DNA of 64,000 bases from Terriglobales bacterium (lineage in GTDB: Bacteria > Acidobacteriota > Terriglobia > Terriglobales > Acidobacteriaceae). The notes under the pieces were generated by a model that was not told where the DNA came from, ran no database searches, and saw only the letters and a list, made by a program, of their open reading frames with translations. Position 1 is the stretch's first letter. Every line of letters begins with the position of its first letter. The stretch lies in NCBI GenBank assembly GCA_035651655.1, contig DASRFG010000001.1:32001-96000 (forward strand). The letters run 5' to 3'. This document shows, in pieces, positions 1 to 9,012 of this stretch. The position numbers and the translations under genes are program-made.

Positions 1-393
1 CTGAAGGATGCAGGTTCGCCCACTCGCGACCTGACCCCGCAAGAGCGTGCCTACTTCCAGAGTTTACTTGACGACATGCACTCCCAGTTCATCAGAGCGG
101 TTTCGGATGGACGTCATTTGAAAGTGGACGAAGTAAAAGCAATCGCTGACGGCAGAGTATGGACCGGCCAGCAGGCGCTGACGCTCAAACTTGTTGACCA
201 GTTAGGTGACTTCCAGGCGGCGATTGATGACACGGCAAAGTCGGTGGGAATCAGCGGCGAGCCCGTGCTGGTGCGGCCACAAAGAGAGCGGAAGACGCTC
301 TGGGATCTGTTGTTCGGGGACGTTTCAGAGTGGCTTCCCGACCGGGCCAAGTTGATGGAAACCCACATCGGCTTTTACTATCTTTGGAAGTGA
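1..393 (+). CDS. sppA: Signal peptide peptidase SppA, C-terminal part (5' truncated by window edge)
   Basis: The reading frame is open from base 1, so only about 130 C-terminal residues are visible. SppA is a membrane-bound serine/lysine protease of the Clp/crotonase fold that degrades cleaved signal peptides. The visible part carries the family's hallmark C-terminal block: LTPEERAYF-like segment (LTPQERAYF), then IADGRVWTGQQAL and the KLVDQLG motif, all typical of the S49 peptidase family. The catalytic Ser and Lys lie upstream, outside the window. The HU/IHF gene follows after 140 bp. Assignment is confident; whether the whole gene is intact cannot be judged. Confidence 0.9.
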   Translation: MKDAGSPTRDLTPQERAYFQSLLDDMHSQFIRAVSDGRHLKVDEVKAIADGRVWTGQQALTLKLVDQLGDFQAAIDDTAKSVGISGEPVLVRPQRERKTLWDLLFGDVSEWLPDRAKLMETHIGFYYLWK

Positions 394-533
394 TGTCCGG
401 GAAAATTTCTGGGGGACTGGTATTCAGGAATATCCCGTGGGGTACACTCAAGTGGAGCGGATGCGTGGGCCGCTGGTGGCTGCATTTTGGGGGATGGGAC
501 AGCGACCGGCGTCTATAAAGGGAGCGGAACAAG

Positions 534-857
534 ATGACGAAAGCCGACCTGATCGATGAAGTTTCGCGTTTGGCGGAACTGACCCGGAAAGACAGTGAAG
601 TGATCGTCGAAACCATATTCGACAGCATCGTGCGCTCCTTGCGGGTCGGCGACAAGATTGAGATTCGCGGCTTTGGCAGCTTTCGCACGCGCCAGAGAAA
701 GCCGCGCGTCGGTCGCAATCCGAAAACCGGCGATCGTGTAGAAGTGCCGGCCAAGAAGATTCCCTTCTTCAAACCCAGCAAGGAATTGAAAGACCTGGTA
801 AACACCGGCGGTGCCGGGGAAAGCGCGCCTCCTCCGGCGGCCGCGCCCGCAGGCTAG
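534..857 (+). CDS. HU/IHF-family nucleoid protein
   Basis: A 107-aa histone-like DNA-bending protein acting on the chromosome as a dimer. Residues 1-90 match the Bac_DNA_binding fold from end to end: N-terminal helix [10 protein letters not shown], the GFGSF turn, the RNPKTG DNA-contact arm and the [17 protein letters not shown] end. The last about 17 residues are an Ala/Pro/Gly tail beyond the usual 90-95 aa length. An RBS-like GGGAGCGG precedes the ATG. HU and IHF-beta cannot be separated safely from sequence alone; the sppA-himD order seen in other bacteria makes IHF-beta-like a fair guess, but that is inference. Confidence 0.93.
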   Translation: MTKADLIDEVSRLAELTRKDSEVIVETIFDSIVRSLRVGDKIEIRGFGSFRTRQRKPRVGRNPKTGDRVEVPAKKIPFFKPSKELKDLVNTGGAGESAPPPAAAPAG

Positions 858-910
858 TCAACCGACTTTTCGCTGCCAATACTTATCGCCGCTCGCGCAG
901 GATCACAACC

Positions 911-1486
911 ATGGTCTTCGTGCTCGACAACTACGACTCCTTCACCTACAACCTGGTGCAATATCTGGGAGAGCTGGGGGCGCGCGTTGACGTGCGGCGC
1001 AACGACCAGGTTACGGTGAACGAAGTGGAAGAATTGAAACCAGAGCGAATTCTGCTTTCGCCAGGGCCGTGCACGCCGCGGGAAGCGGGCATCAGCGTAG
1101 AACTCATCCGCAAGCTCGCGGGGCAGATGCCGATCCTGGGAGTATGTCTGGGACATCAGGCGATCGGAGAGGCGTTCGGTGGGGAGGTCGTGCGCGCAAA
1201 GAAAGTGATGCACGGCAAGACCAGCACCGTGGAACATGATGGCCGCACCATCTTCCGCGGATTAAACTCGCCACTCACCGCCACCCGCTATCACTCACTG
1301 ATTGTGGCGGAAGACAGTCTTCCCGCGGAATTGGAGGTTACGGCGTGGACATCCGATAAAGACGCTCCGCGAGTGATTATGGGCCTCCGCCATCGCCAGC
1401 TGCCAGTAGAAGGAGTGCAGTTCCACCCGGAGAGCGTGCTGACCTCCGACGGCAAGAATTTGATTCGTAACTTCTTGTTAATGTAG
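911..1486 (+). CDS. trpG: Anthranilate/aminodeoxychorismate synthase glutamine amidotransferase subunit
   Basis: 191-aa class I glutamine amidotransferase that passes ammonia to the chorismate-using partner (TrpE for tryptophan or PabB for folate). The N-terminus [10 protein letters not shown] and SPGPCTP are signatures of the TrpG/PabA group. The nucleophile is Cys79 in [10 protein letters not shown]; the His172/Glu174 pair is in FHPESVLT. Length fits the family (about 190 aa). No trpE or pabB is next to it, so the gene may serve both pathways, as in several bacteria. Stand-alone on the + strand between HU and the PilZ gene. Confidence 0.93.
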   Translation: MVFVLDNYDSFTYNLVQYLGELGARVDVRRNDQVTVNEVEELKPERILLSPGPCTPREAGISVELIRKLAGQMPILGVCLGHQAIGEAFGGEVVRAKKVMHGKTSTVEHDGRTIFRGLNSPLTATRYHSLIVAEDSLPAELEVTAWTSDKDAPRVIMGLRHRQLPVEGVQFHPESVLTSDGKNLIRNFLLM

Positions 1487-1559
1487 CTACTTACGTGAAC
1501 TCGGCGGAAATGACTCGGGGCCTGCCGCTGTCTCAGGAGGGCCACCATCCAGTGCGGGC

Positions 1560-1588
1560 TTGACACAATTCACAAGTGCAGACATGCT
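1560..1588 (+). promoter_or_regulatory. Possible sigma70-type promoter for the PilZ gene
   Basis: TTGACA at 1560-1565 is followed after exactly 17 bases by CATGCT (1583-1588), which keeps only three of six -10 consensus bases. The PilZ start codon lies 22 bases further on, after CGGAGG. Weak -10, so only a suggestion. Confidence 0.3.
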
Positions 1589-1609
1589 AAGCACCACTTC
1601 GGAGGCAGC

Positions 1610-1939
1610 ATGGATGAGCCCAAGCCGGACAAGCGTGCCACTCGCCGGTTCTCCTTACGGCTGCCAATATCAGTAAAGTTCCAGGACGGCGCAACAGTAG
1701 AAAAAGACGCTACCACCCGCGACGTCAGCGCGCGCGGAATTTGCTTTTTGATGGACGCGCCTATTGGAGGCGGCTCCGAGATTGAGTTCACGCTCACTTT
1801 GCCGCCGGAAATTACTTTGACGGAAAATATCCGCGTGCGCTGTAAAGGTAAAGTGGTGCGCACGGAAGAGAGTAATGGCACCGGACAACTGAGCGTGGCG
1901 GCAGTGATTGACGAGTACGAGTTCTTGAACGAGGGCTGA
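1610..1939 (+). CDS. PilZ domain protein (putative c-di-GMP receptor)
   Basis: A 109-aa single-domain protein. The two c-di-GMP contact motifs of PilZ are visible: an Arg-rich RxxxR stretch near the N-terminus (RATRRFSLR) and the D-x-S-x-x-G motif in TRDVSARGICF. PilZ proteins bind cyclic-di-GMP and change motility, adhesion or exopolysaccharide output through partners. The ATG is led by CGGAGG at good spacing. The window also has a diguanylate cyclase with a GGDEF site (about 18 kb), but no direct link can be seen. The next gene's long reading frame begins immediately after this stop, so co-transcription is possible. Confidence 0.85.
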   Translation: MDEPKPDKRATRRFSLRLPISVKFQDGATVEKDATTRDVSARGICFLMDAPIGGGSEIEFTLTLPPEITLTENIRVRCKGKVVRTEESNGTGQLSVAAVIDEYEFLNEG

Positions 1940-2038
1940 GTGGGTTTGCAGCCTGCGCACCACGTGATCCGGCCCCGCCCCTTCTCGCAGCAACTTACCA
2001 ATGATATGTTTTCAAGTCGGAGTAGTGTCTGCCCAGCC

Positions 2039-3349
2039 ATGGTTTTTCCCGGATTTCTTCGCTGGTGTCTATTGGCCACTTTAGTGGCGGGAGTGTCCAT
2101 CAGTCTCGGCGCTCAGTCCAACACACCGGCTGCTGTGCGCGACGTTATAATCGCGCCGGCGGCAGGTGGCATCACCATCCAGATTCTTGCCAGCCGGCCC
2201 ATCACGCCGATCGTTCAAAAGCTGGAAAATCCGCCACGCGTAGTTATTGATCTGCCGGACGCGCTGTTCTCGGCTGGGCAAAAGCGCATTACCGTAAACC
2301 GGCAGGACATCATTGAAATACGGGCCAGCCAGTTTCAAAACACACCACCGGTGACGCGCGTGGTTGTGCAGCTCAAGAAACTTCGCGAATATTCTGTCTC
2401 ATCTCAGGGAAACAATCTGTCGGTAAAGCTCACCCCGGTTGCTCCCCAGGCGGGCCCAAGGCCGATGGCCGCAAAACCGGAGCAGCCGACAACCGTGCTG
2501 GAAGCGGGCGCAGTTCCTCCTCCTGCGCCGGTCGCGATGGTGGAGGCTGCAACTCCGACCATGACGTTACAAGGAGCATCGTCCATCACCGCCGGAGCCG
2601 ACACGACCGTGCTACGCTTGCCACGTGGAGGCGAAGTGCGGATCTGCCCCGGGACTGCGGTCTCGGTGACGCCATCAGGTCACGACCTGATGGTAGGCCT
2701 CAATACAGGGGCCATCGAAACCCATTACGCGCTGAGTTCTGCAGCGGACGTGATTCTTACCCCCGACTTCCGCATCCTGCTGCCGGGACCAGGGCGTTTT
2801 GATTTCGCGATCAGCGCCGACCAACGCGGAAACACGTGCGTACGGTCGCTCACAGGAAATACCGCGTCATTGATGGTTTCCGAGTTGATGGGCGATGGGA
2901 ATTATCAGGTACATCCGAGCGATCAAGTGGTGTTCACGGCAGGCCGTTTACGAAACGTGAGTTCAGTCATGCCGCAGGGTTGCGGCTGCCCGCCAATTAT
3001 GGTTCCGGTGACTCGGGCACAAGCGCCTGCAGTGAACACTTCTCCCGTGGCGTCGCCAACGGCAACTCCATCCGTGACGAGTCCTCCGCCGCCCGTCAAG
3101 ACAGGCGAAGCACACGTGCAAGTCGACGCGCCCTTTGTTTTTCGTGCCACCGACCCCGTCTTGCCGGCAGCGCCGGTGGTAGCGCATTTACGTCTGGTGG
3201 GAGGACGCCCTCCCACCCAGTTGCTGAATGCGGATGCAGAGCCGCCCTCGGTGACGAATTACAACCAGCAGCCTCAACCGGCAAAAACCAAATCGTCGCG
3301 CGGGTTCCTTGCCAAGCTGCGCGGGTTCTTTGGCGCGATGTTCCGATAA
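2039..3349 (+). CDS. AMIN-domain envelope protein
   Basis: About 436 aa from the ATG at 2039, which opens a clear signal peptide (FPGFLRWCLLATLVAGVSIS, then GAQS). The frame is open back to a GTG at 1940 and has another ATG at 2006; I prefer 2039 because it places the hydrophobic core at the N-terminus. Residues about 30-125 read as an AMIN domain (IQILASRPITPIVQ, PPRVVIDLPDALF, RVVVQLKKLREYSV), which in other proteins binds peptidoglycan or targets secretin and amidase complexes. The rest is a beta-rich, FecR-like central part followed by Pro/Thr-rich linkers. No amidase or secretin domain is attached. Exact role unknown. Confidence 0.75.
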   Translation: MVFPGFLRWCLLATLVAGVSISLGAQSNTPAAVRDVIIAPAAGGITIQILASRPITPIVQKLENPPRVVIDLPDALFSAGQKRITVNRQDIIEIRASQFQNTPPVTRVVVQLKKLREYSVSSQGNNLSVKLTPVAPQAGPRPMAAKPEQPTTVLEAGAVPPPAPVAMVEAATPTMTLQGASSITAGADTTVLRLPRGGEVRICPGTAVSVTPSGHDLMVGLNTGAIETHYALSSAADVILTPDFRILLPGPGRFDFAISADQRGNTCVRSLTGNTASLMVSELMGDGNYQVHPSDQVVFTAGRLRNVSSVMPQGCGCPPIMVPVTRAQAPAVNTSPVASPTATPSVTSPPPPVKTGEAHVQVDAPFVFRATDPVLPAAPVVAHLRLVGGRPPTQLLNADAEPPSVTNYNQQPQPAKTKSSRGFLAKLRGFFGAMFR

Positions 3350-3508
3350 AAAAGCCGTTCCTGGGCCTATCTCAGAACACCGAAATCCCCGCGACCTGCG
3401 CCGAGAGCCAGTAACTCACTCATCCGCAAGTACCTTGGTGTACCCACTTTTGGCGATGCGGATTTGACATCTCAAAAGCCCATTCTGGCCTATACTTATT
3501 GGGCAGAA

Positions 3509-4399
3509 ATGTCGCCAACTACAACCCCTGAGAAGCCCGAGGCGATCCAGTCGCCCGCACCGGAGCCCATCCTTCTGCCCACGCTTTTTGGCGAGGGTTA
3601 CGGGATGTACGACACCAAGCCGGTGACGTTTGTGTATTCGTTCGTCGGACACATCGTGGCGGCAACAATCATCCTGCTGGTTGCCAACTACGTGGTCTCA
3701 CATCGCCACGAAATTAAGAGACAGGTTATTGATGTGGTGACAGATTTCAGCCCTTACGTACTGCCCGCCTCCAAGAACCAAACCGGAGGCGGCGGTGGCG
3801 GCGGCGATCGCGACAAACTTCAGGCTTCAAAGGGTGCTCTTCCGAAGGCAGCCAAGCGACAAATTACTCCACCCGCGGTTGTGGTGCGCAATGAAAATCC
3901 GAAGTTGACGGCCGATGCCAGCATAGTTGTGCCACCGCAAATAAAATTGCCGACCGGAAATATGCTGGGAGACCCGCTCACTGCGGTGCTGACGCCCCCT
4001 TCCAGCGGTACCGGCGCTGGCGGAGGAATTGGAAGCGGTAGTGGCGGCGGTGTCGGCAGCGGCCACGGCATTGGCGCCGGGCCTGGGTACGATGCTGGTA
4101 TTGGTGGAGGCGCATATCGTGTGGGCGGGGGCGTAAGCGCTCCACGCGCCCTGTTCGCGCCCGACCCGGAATATTCCGAAGAAGCCCGCAAGGCGAAGTT
4201 TCAAGGCACGGTAGTGCTTTGGGTGGTAGTTGGGCCGGACGGACGCCCGCACGACATTCGCGTGCAGCGTTCCCTTGGAATGGGGCTGGACGAGAAAGCC
4301 ATGGATGCGGTCCGGACCTGGAAATTCGATCCCGCTCGTAAGGATGGCCAGCCGGTGGCCGTCCAGATCAATGTGGAAGTGAACTTCCGGCTCTACTGA
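3509..4399 (+). CDS. Energy transducer TonB-like protein
   Basis: About 296 aa from the ATG at 3509 (a TTG at 3464 extends the frame by 15 residues). One membrane segment at about residues 37-60 (FVYSFVGHIVAATIILLVAN), then a long Gly/Ser-rich periplasmic linker (many GGGxGSG repeats) and a C-terminal TonB domain: DPEYSEEARKAKFQGTVVLW, VGPDGRPHDIRV and the AVRTWKFDPARKDGQPV block that contacts outer-membrane receptors. TonB passes proton-motive energy to TonB-dependent transporters. No exbB/exbD or receptor gene is adjacent. The family is expanded in acidobacteria, so this may be one of several paralogues. Confidence 0.85.
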   Translation: MSPTTTPEKPEAIQSPAPEPILLPTLFGEGYGMYDTKPVTFVYSFVGHIVAATIILLVANYVVSHRHEIKRQVIDVVTDFSPYVLPASKNQTGGGGGGGDRDKLQASKGALPKAAKRQITPPAVVVRNENPKLTADASIVVPPQIKLPTGNMLGDPLTAVLTPPSSGTGAGGGIGSGSGGGVGSGHGIGAGPGYDAGIGGGAYRVGGGVSAPRALFAPDPEYSEEARKAKFQGTVVLWVVVGPDGRPHDIRVQRSLGMGLDEKAMDAVRTWKFDPARKDGQPVAVQINVEVNFRLY

Positions 4400-4527
4400 G
4401 TGGCAGTTTCGAGTTTCCCGTTTCATATCTTCCCGTTGATATTCCGTCCACTTGCCACTCCTGGAACACCGATTTCGCAATTTCAGACTGGCACCTGAGT
4501 GCTGACTGCCTCTGCTATGATTCGCGC

Positions 4528-5145
4528 ATGTCTGCGGAGCGCGCCCAGAAGATCAAATTGGTTCTATTCGACGTGGACGGGGTGCTTACCGACGGCACGA
4601 TTTGGCTCTTCCCGGCGCCAGCCGGAGCGCAGATGCCAGCGCAAGATCATTCCCGCAAACATGGTGGCGAGGGTGGCTTCGGCATCATCAGCCAAACCAC
4701 CATCGAAGCGAAAGGTTTCCACGCCCACGACGGAACTGCGATCTCACTGGCTCGTTTGGGCGGAATTAAGTGCGGCATCATCACCAAACGGGTTTCAGAA
4801 ACCGTCGCATTGCGCGCCCGGGATTTGAAGCTCGACCACGTTCATCAAGGAATTCAAGACAAGCTGACGGTCTTCGAAGAAATTCTCCGCAAGGAGAAAC
4901 TACGGCCAGAGCAGGCAGCTTACGTGGGCGATGACGTAATTGACCTGCCGATTATGCGCAACTGCGGTCTGGCCATCGCGGTCGCCAACGCCCGCGCTGA
5001 AGTTAAGGAAGTGGCCCACTACATTACTGAGAACCGTGGCGGACAAGGCGCAGCGAGAGATGCCGTGGAGTACATCCTGAAAGCCCAAGCCAAATGGGAA
5101 GAGGTGATGCGGGAGTACATCCAGGAACGCAGCCCGGTGAAATAG
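4528..5145 (+). CDS. kdsC: 3-deoxy-D-manno-octulosonate 8-phosphate phosphatase KdsC
   Basis: 205-aa HAD-superfamily phosphatase that removes phosphate from Kdo-8-P in LPS inner-core synthesis. HAD motif I is FDVDGVLTDG with Asp15 and Asp17; the motif II/III region is IITKRVSETV and GDDVIDLPIM holds the acidic Mg-binding pair. Compared with the 188-aa E. coli enzyme there is an extra loop of roughly 20-25 residues just after motif I (about residues 28-52, Pro/Gly/His-rich). kdsD and kdsA are nearby on the opposite strand, separated by ProS, a PBP and a TPR gene. Assignment firm. Confidence 0.93.
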   Translation: MSAERAQKIKLVLFDVDGVLTDGTIWLFPAPAGAQMPAQDHSRKHGGEGGFGIISQTTIEAKGFHAHDGTAISLARLGGIKCGIITKRVSETVALRARDLKLDHVHQGIQDKLTVFEEILRKEKLRPEQAAYVGDDVIDLPIMRNCGLAIAVANARAEVKEVAHYITENRGGQGAARDAVEYILKAQAKWEEVMREYIQERSPVK

Positions 5146-5160
5146 ATGACTCGATAATAA

Positions 5161-5211
5161 AACCCACCGATTGCTGCTTGGGGCGTGCTCGGGTGATGCA
5201 ACCGGTGGGTT
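5161..5211 (+). terminator. Inverted repeat after kdsC, possible terminator
   Basis: AACCCACCG (5161-5169) can pair with CGGTGGGTT (5203-5211) across a 33-base loop, between the converging kdsC and TPR genes. There is no good T-tract, so factor-independent termination is uncertain. The rest of 5146-5312 shows nothing else I can name. Confidence 0.35.
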
Positions 5212-5312
5212 GTCATCTCTCCTTACTCACTTGTTCCTGTTTTCAGGAGCCTTTCCATTTCCAGACCCGGAAACTGAGCAAAAGTTGCGTTCCAGCTCAT
5301 TTTCTGGAGCAA

Positions 5313-6131
5313 CTACTCTGGAATTCCTGGAGGGCGTGAGGCCATTAACTCCGTGAAACGATGGTCTTTCCTCAGGGCGGCGAATTCGGCGTCTTTGAAT
5401 ACGTTGTTGATTCCTTTGTAGCCTTCTTCCATGGCCTTTCTCAAGTACTGCAAAGAACGGTCGGCAATTCCCAGCTTGGCGTACATTTTGGCCACGACGT
5501 AGTCGTAATGCGCACGGTCTTCGGGAGACGACATCTGGGCGGTGACGCCAGACGCGGAAGTTCGCTCCAGGATGTCAGGATCGAGCTGCACCGCGTGGTT
5601 GTAAGCCACGATAGCTTTTTCGAATTCTTTCTCGGAGAAGTACGCCGCTCCAAGGTTGCTACAGAACGAGGCTGACTCGGGGCGCAGCTTCAGCGCCGAC
5701 TCGTATCGCTTCACCGCCCGACCGTATTTCTTTCGGAGATACTCGATTACCCCAAGATTGTTGTAAGCATCGGCATATTGCTTGTCGTATTTGATGGCAC
5801 GATGGAAATACTTGTCCGCGTCCTTTAGCCGCTGCAGTTGCAAGTTGGTGATGCCGATTTTGTTTAGCAGAATGGCACTCTTGGCATCTTTGGAAAGAGC
5901 GGCGCTGTAGTAGTCGAGCGCATCGAGAAATGCCTTGCGCGTGCGCAAGAGGTCTCCTCGTTCCTCCAAACGCTCGGCGCTCCAATCGGCAGGAGGCGGT
6001 TCAATACGGCGCATCGGAGGCGCCACCTGGATTTGCTCACTTGTCTGGGCATGAGCGGCACCCGATAAAGAAAACGTCAAGGCCGGTAAAAGGAAGGAGA
6101 TCAGAAGAATCGTGCGGAAAACGCGCGGCAT
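5313..6131 (-). CDS. Secreted TPR-repeat protein
   Basis: 272 aa. The frame opens earlier (6152) but GGGAGG six bases before the ATG at 6131 fixes the start at MPRVFRTILL, which begins a signal peptide ending near AHAQ. Three to four tetratricopeptide repeats follow (around residues 50-190; e.g. AILLNKIGITNLQLQ, ADAYNNLGVIEYLRKKYG, ASFCSNLGAAYFSEKEFE), then a C-terminal helical part. TPRs are protein-binding scaffolds; partner unknown. It lies 48 bases after the stop of the upstream PBP gene on the same strand, so the two are probably co-transcribed, suggesting an envelope role. Confidence 0.8.
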   Translation of the reverse strand: MPRVFRTILLISFLLPALTFSLSGAAHAQTSEQIQVAPPMRRIEPPPADWSAERLEERGDLLRTRKAFLDALDYYSAALSKDAKSAILLNKIGITNLQLQRLKDADKYFHRAIKYDKQYADAYNNLGVIEYLRKKYGRAVKRYESALKLRPESASFCSNLGAAYFSEKEFEKAIVAYNHAVQLDPDILERTSASGVTAQMSSPEDRAHYDYVVAKMYAKLGIADRSLQYLRKAMEEGYKGINNVFKDAEFAALRKDHRFTELMASRPPGIPE

Positions 6132-6179
6132 ACGCACCTCCCAAGCAGCCAAATATTAGACGGCTGCAAACTCAACCAG

Positions 6180-8804
6180 TCACTGGGGCGGCGGGCTCTG
6201 GGGCTGGTCGGGTGGCTTGTCTTCCTTAAAGATACCCACAATCTTGCCCAAAACACCCTTTTTCTTTTTGGAGTCTTCTCCGGGTTGGGCTTGCTGACCG
6301 GGAATCTGCTGTCCCGCAGGAGCACCGGCAATGGGAGCCGGTGTTCCCGGCTTGGGAGCGGTCACCGGTTTCAACACCGTTCCGGGCGGCGCTGGGGGCA
6401 GAGGGTGATTGCCGATCCCCAGAATGCGGGAGAGGATTCCGCGATGGTCACCTAGCGCCTGGTCGCAGGTCTCCTTGGGCTCAGTTCCAGCCACAAATGC
6501 CGCGGTGTAGGTTTCCTGGCAGGTTGGGGTGGCCAAGGCATTTGTCACCTTATCGAGCTGAACGTCAACCACGCCCGCAGGCTGCTGAAAAGGTTCGGTG
6601 TCGTGGTACTCGGGCAGCTCTACGGCCCGTTTCATAAAGGACGTCCAAATGGGCGCGGCAGTATCGGCGCCACTCAGGCGTATGTCGCTATAGTCGTCGT
6701 ATCCTACCCACACGATACATAACAAATTTGAGGTGTAGCCTGCGAACCAGCCATCGTGGGAGCTTCCCGTCTTCCCCGCCGCTGGAGCCTTGAATCCTGC
6801 CGTGCGGACCCCGTACGCGGTGCCAAAGTTCAGGACACCCTCCATCAAATTGGTCATCACGTAGGAGACGCGCGGATCCAACACCGGCTTGCGTTCCGGC
6901 TGAAAATTGGCGAGAACTTGCCCTTGCGAATTGCGGACCGTGGTTACCAGAGTGGGTGAGATCTTCACGCCGCCATTGGCGAATATTGTGTATGCCGATG
7001 CCATATCGAGTGGGGTGGCGTCGTACGCTCCCAAGGCCATCGCCGGGGTAGCCTTGACCGAGTTGATGCCGGCGGCGCGAGCCAGGTCGGCAACTTTGTC
7101 ATATCCGACCATTTCAGCGAGCTTCACCGTGGCATTGTTCATGGACAAGGCCAGCGCATAGCGTGCCGTCACCTGACCGTGGTATTCATCCTTGTAATTT
7201 CTCGGTTCATAGATCTGGTCGCCGTAGGTGAACGTACTCGGCTGATCGTCAATCATCGAGACCGGGGTCAACACGTTGCCGCCTGCGAGCGCCGTATTAA
7301 CGGCGGCGGCGTAAACAAATGGCTTGAAAATCGACCCCGTAGGACGCTTGGCGATGGCGTGGTTCAATTGACTCGTGCCGTAGTTGCGGCCCCCTACCAG
7401 GGCCAGCACTTTGCCGCTGTGTGGATCCATCGCCACGAGCGCAACCTGGGCCTGCGGCCCGGGAAGCACCTTGGTCTCGTACTTGGCTTTCTTGCCTTTT
7501 CCGACCTTTACCCGGCGAGTGCGCAGCTTGGTGATCTTCGCGTCAACCACTTTCAACCCATCGTCCACCGCCTGTGCCGCCGCACGCTGCAAGTCAGGAT
7601 CGAGGGTGGTATAGATCCGCATGGCCTGCTCGTTTAGCTCGTTCTCTTTGAAGCGATTCACCAGCGTGTCTTTGATCAGGTCCACAAAATACGGCGCGTC
7701 ACTGGCTTCCACATTAGGGGGAGCAAGCTTCAGAGCCGCGGCCTTGGCCTTTTCCGCGTCGGGGCGGCTGATGGCGCGAGTCTCGACCATTGAGTCGAGT
7801 ACCAAATTCCGGCGCTCCAGGGCCCGCTCCGGGTGGCGGTAAGGGGAGAGGTAATTCGGATGTTGAATCAGTCCCGCCAGAAGGGCCGCTTCTGAAAGGC
7901 TAACGCTCTGCAGATCTTTATTGAAATAGGACCGCGCCGCTTCGGCAAACCCGCTGATGGTGAACGAGCCACGCTGCCCCATGTAGACCTGGTTGGCATA
8001 GAGTTCGAATATTTGCTTCTTGCTGAAACGCTGCTCCAGTTCAATTGAGATGAGCATCTCTTCCAGCTTACGTTTGATGGTCTTTTGCGGGCTTAAAAAG
8101 AAGCCACGCGAGACCTGCATGGTGATGGTAGAGCCGCCTTGCTCATGACGGCCCTGTCGCAGGTCAATCCACGCTGCCTCAAGCAAGCGGAGGTAATTGA
8201 CTCCGCCATGCTGAAAGAAGCGCCGGTCCTCAATGGCCAGAACTGCCTCAACCATCGTCTTAGGGATGTCCTCGTACTTCACCAGCTGGCGTTTTGAGCG
8301 CTCCTGGGCATCGAAAAGGGCAGTGACCAGTTGAGGTTCCAGTTCGTAGGCTGCCAGGTTGGGATTGCTGGCAGCGGCAATCCGGTCAACCTTGCCATCC
8401 TGCACGTGAATCGCGGCCTCACCCGGAGCGTGGTACGACTCCGGTCCGGGAGCGATCAGGATCCCATCTTTCGAGATTTGGAAAGTGCCAATCGGGGAGT
8501 CGCCACCACGACCCTTCTCGCTATACCCGGCATGCCGAAGAGCGGCGGCGATCTCTTTCGGCTCAATGGGTTCGCCTAGAGTAACTGTCTTTGGCAACGC
8601 GTAGATCTTGGCCGCGCTGGCAAAGATCGGGCCCCGCATACGGCGGTCTACGATGCGCTCAAAGCGGACGTAATAGTAGGCAAATACTGCAAGAAGGACG
8701 GTTACGCTGATAATAATAACGGCCACCACGGTGCGAACTACAGCATCGCGATAGGTGCTGGGCCCGCGGGTGATGCGTTTCGGGATTCTTATCCTGAGGC
8801 TCAC
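6180..8804 (-). CDS. Class A penicillin-binding protein (bifunctional peptidoglycan synthase)
   Basis: 874 aa. One N-terminal membrane helix (about residues 22-46) anchors the enzyme in the inner membrane. A UB2H-like region (about 60-160) is followed by the GT51 glycosyltransferase domain with catalytic Glu192 in IEDRRFFQHGG, GGSTITMQ and the RKLEEM motif, then the transpeptidase with Ser491-x-x-Lys494 (TGSIFKPF), S554-x-N556 and KTG 678-680. The UB2H-like N-terminus makes it closer to PBP1b than PBP1a. The last about 90 residues are a Pro/Lys/Gln-rich tail (GQQIPGQQAQPGEDSKKKK). It polymerises and cross-links peptidoglycan. Neighbouring TPR gene follows by 48 bases. Confidence 0.93.
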   Translation of the reverse strand: MSLRIRIPKRITRGPSTYRDAVVRTVVAVIIISVTVLLAVFAYYYVRFERIVDRRMRGPIFASAAKIYALPKTVTLGEPIEPKEIAAALRHAGYSEKGRGGDSPIGTFQISKDGILIAPGPESYHAPGEAAIHVQDGKVDRIAAASNPNLAAYELEPQLVTALFDAQERSKRQLVKYEDIPKTMVEAVLAIEDRRFFQHGGVNYLRLLEAAWIDLRQGRHEQGGSTITMQVSRGFFLSPQKTIKRKLEEMLISIELEQRFSKKQIFELYANQVYMGQRGSFTISGFAEAARSYFNKDLQSVSLSEAALLAGLIQHPNYLSPYRHPERALERRNLVLDSMVETRAISRPDAEKAKAAALKLAPPNVEASDAPYFVDLIKDTLVNRFKENELNEQAMRIYTTLDPDLQRAAAQAVDDGLKVVDAKITKLRTRRVKVGKGKKAKYETKVLPGPQAQVALVAMDPHSGKVLALVGGRNYGTSQLNHAIAKRPTGSIFKPFVYAAAVNTALAGGNVLTPVSMIDDQPSTFTYGDQIYEPRNYKDEYHGQVTARYALALSMNNATVKLAEMVGYDKVADLARAAGINSVKATPAMALGAYDATPLDMASAYTIFANGGVKISPTLVTTVRNSQGQVLANFQPERKPVLDPRVSYVMTNLMEGVLNFGTAYGVRTAGFKAPAAGKTGSSHDGWFAGYTSNLLCIVWVGYDDYSDIRLSGADTAAPIWTSFMKRAVELPEYHDTEPFQQPAGVVDVQLDKVTNALATPTCQETYTAAFVAGTEPKETCDQALGDHRGILSRILGIGNHPLPPAPPGTVLKPVTAPKPGTPAPIAGAPAGQQIPGQQAQPGEDSKKKKGVLGKIVGIFKEDKPPDQPQSPPPQ

Positions 8805-9012
8805 TGTAAGAAGGCGGAGTAGCTAATCAAATAAGACGACGTCTCGCGGCTATTCAGTTATCCAGAGCTGAGAAGCTTTTCGCCGATCACGCCCAGAGGT
8901 ATTGATTTGCCAGGCGGGTCGTTTCCAAGGAAAAGCCAAGCCCAATTCTAAATCATAGGTCGGTGTAGACGTAGACCCACGCTGCTGACCAGAGAGGTGC
9001 GGGTCAACGGCG
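8805..9012. other. Intergenic 208 bp, nothing recognised
   Basis: Between the PBP start and the end of the small membrane protein. I see no terminator with a T-tract, no repeat of the families found elsewhere and no convincing small ORF. It may hold the PBP promoter. Confidence 0.4.

Noticed and set aside
251-805. 184-codon antisense frame over sppA and HU
   Set aside because: Antisense shadow of two clear genes; Arg/Ser-rich and no family features.
3464-3496. TTGACA and TATACT before the tonB gene as a promoter
   Set aside because: Spacing is 21 bases, too long for a sigma70 promoter, although each box is good.
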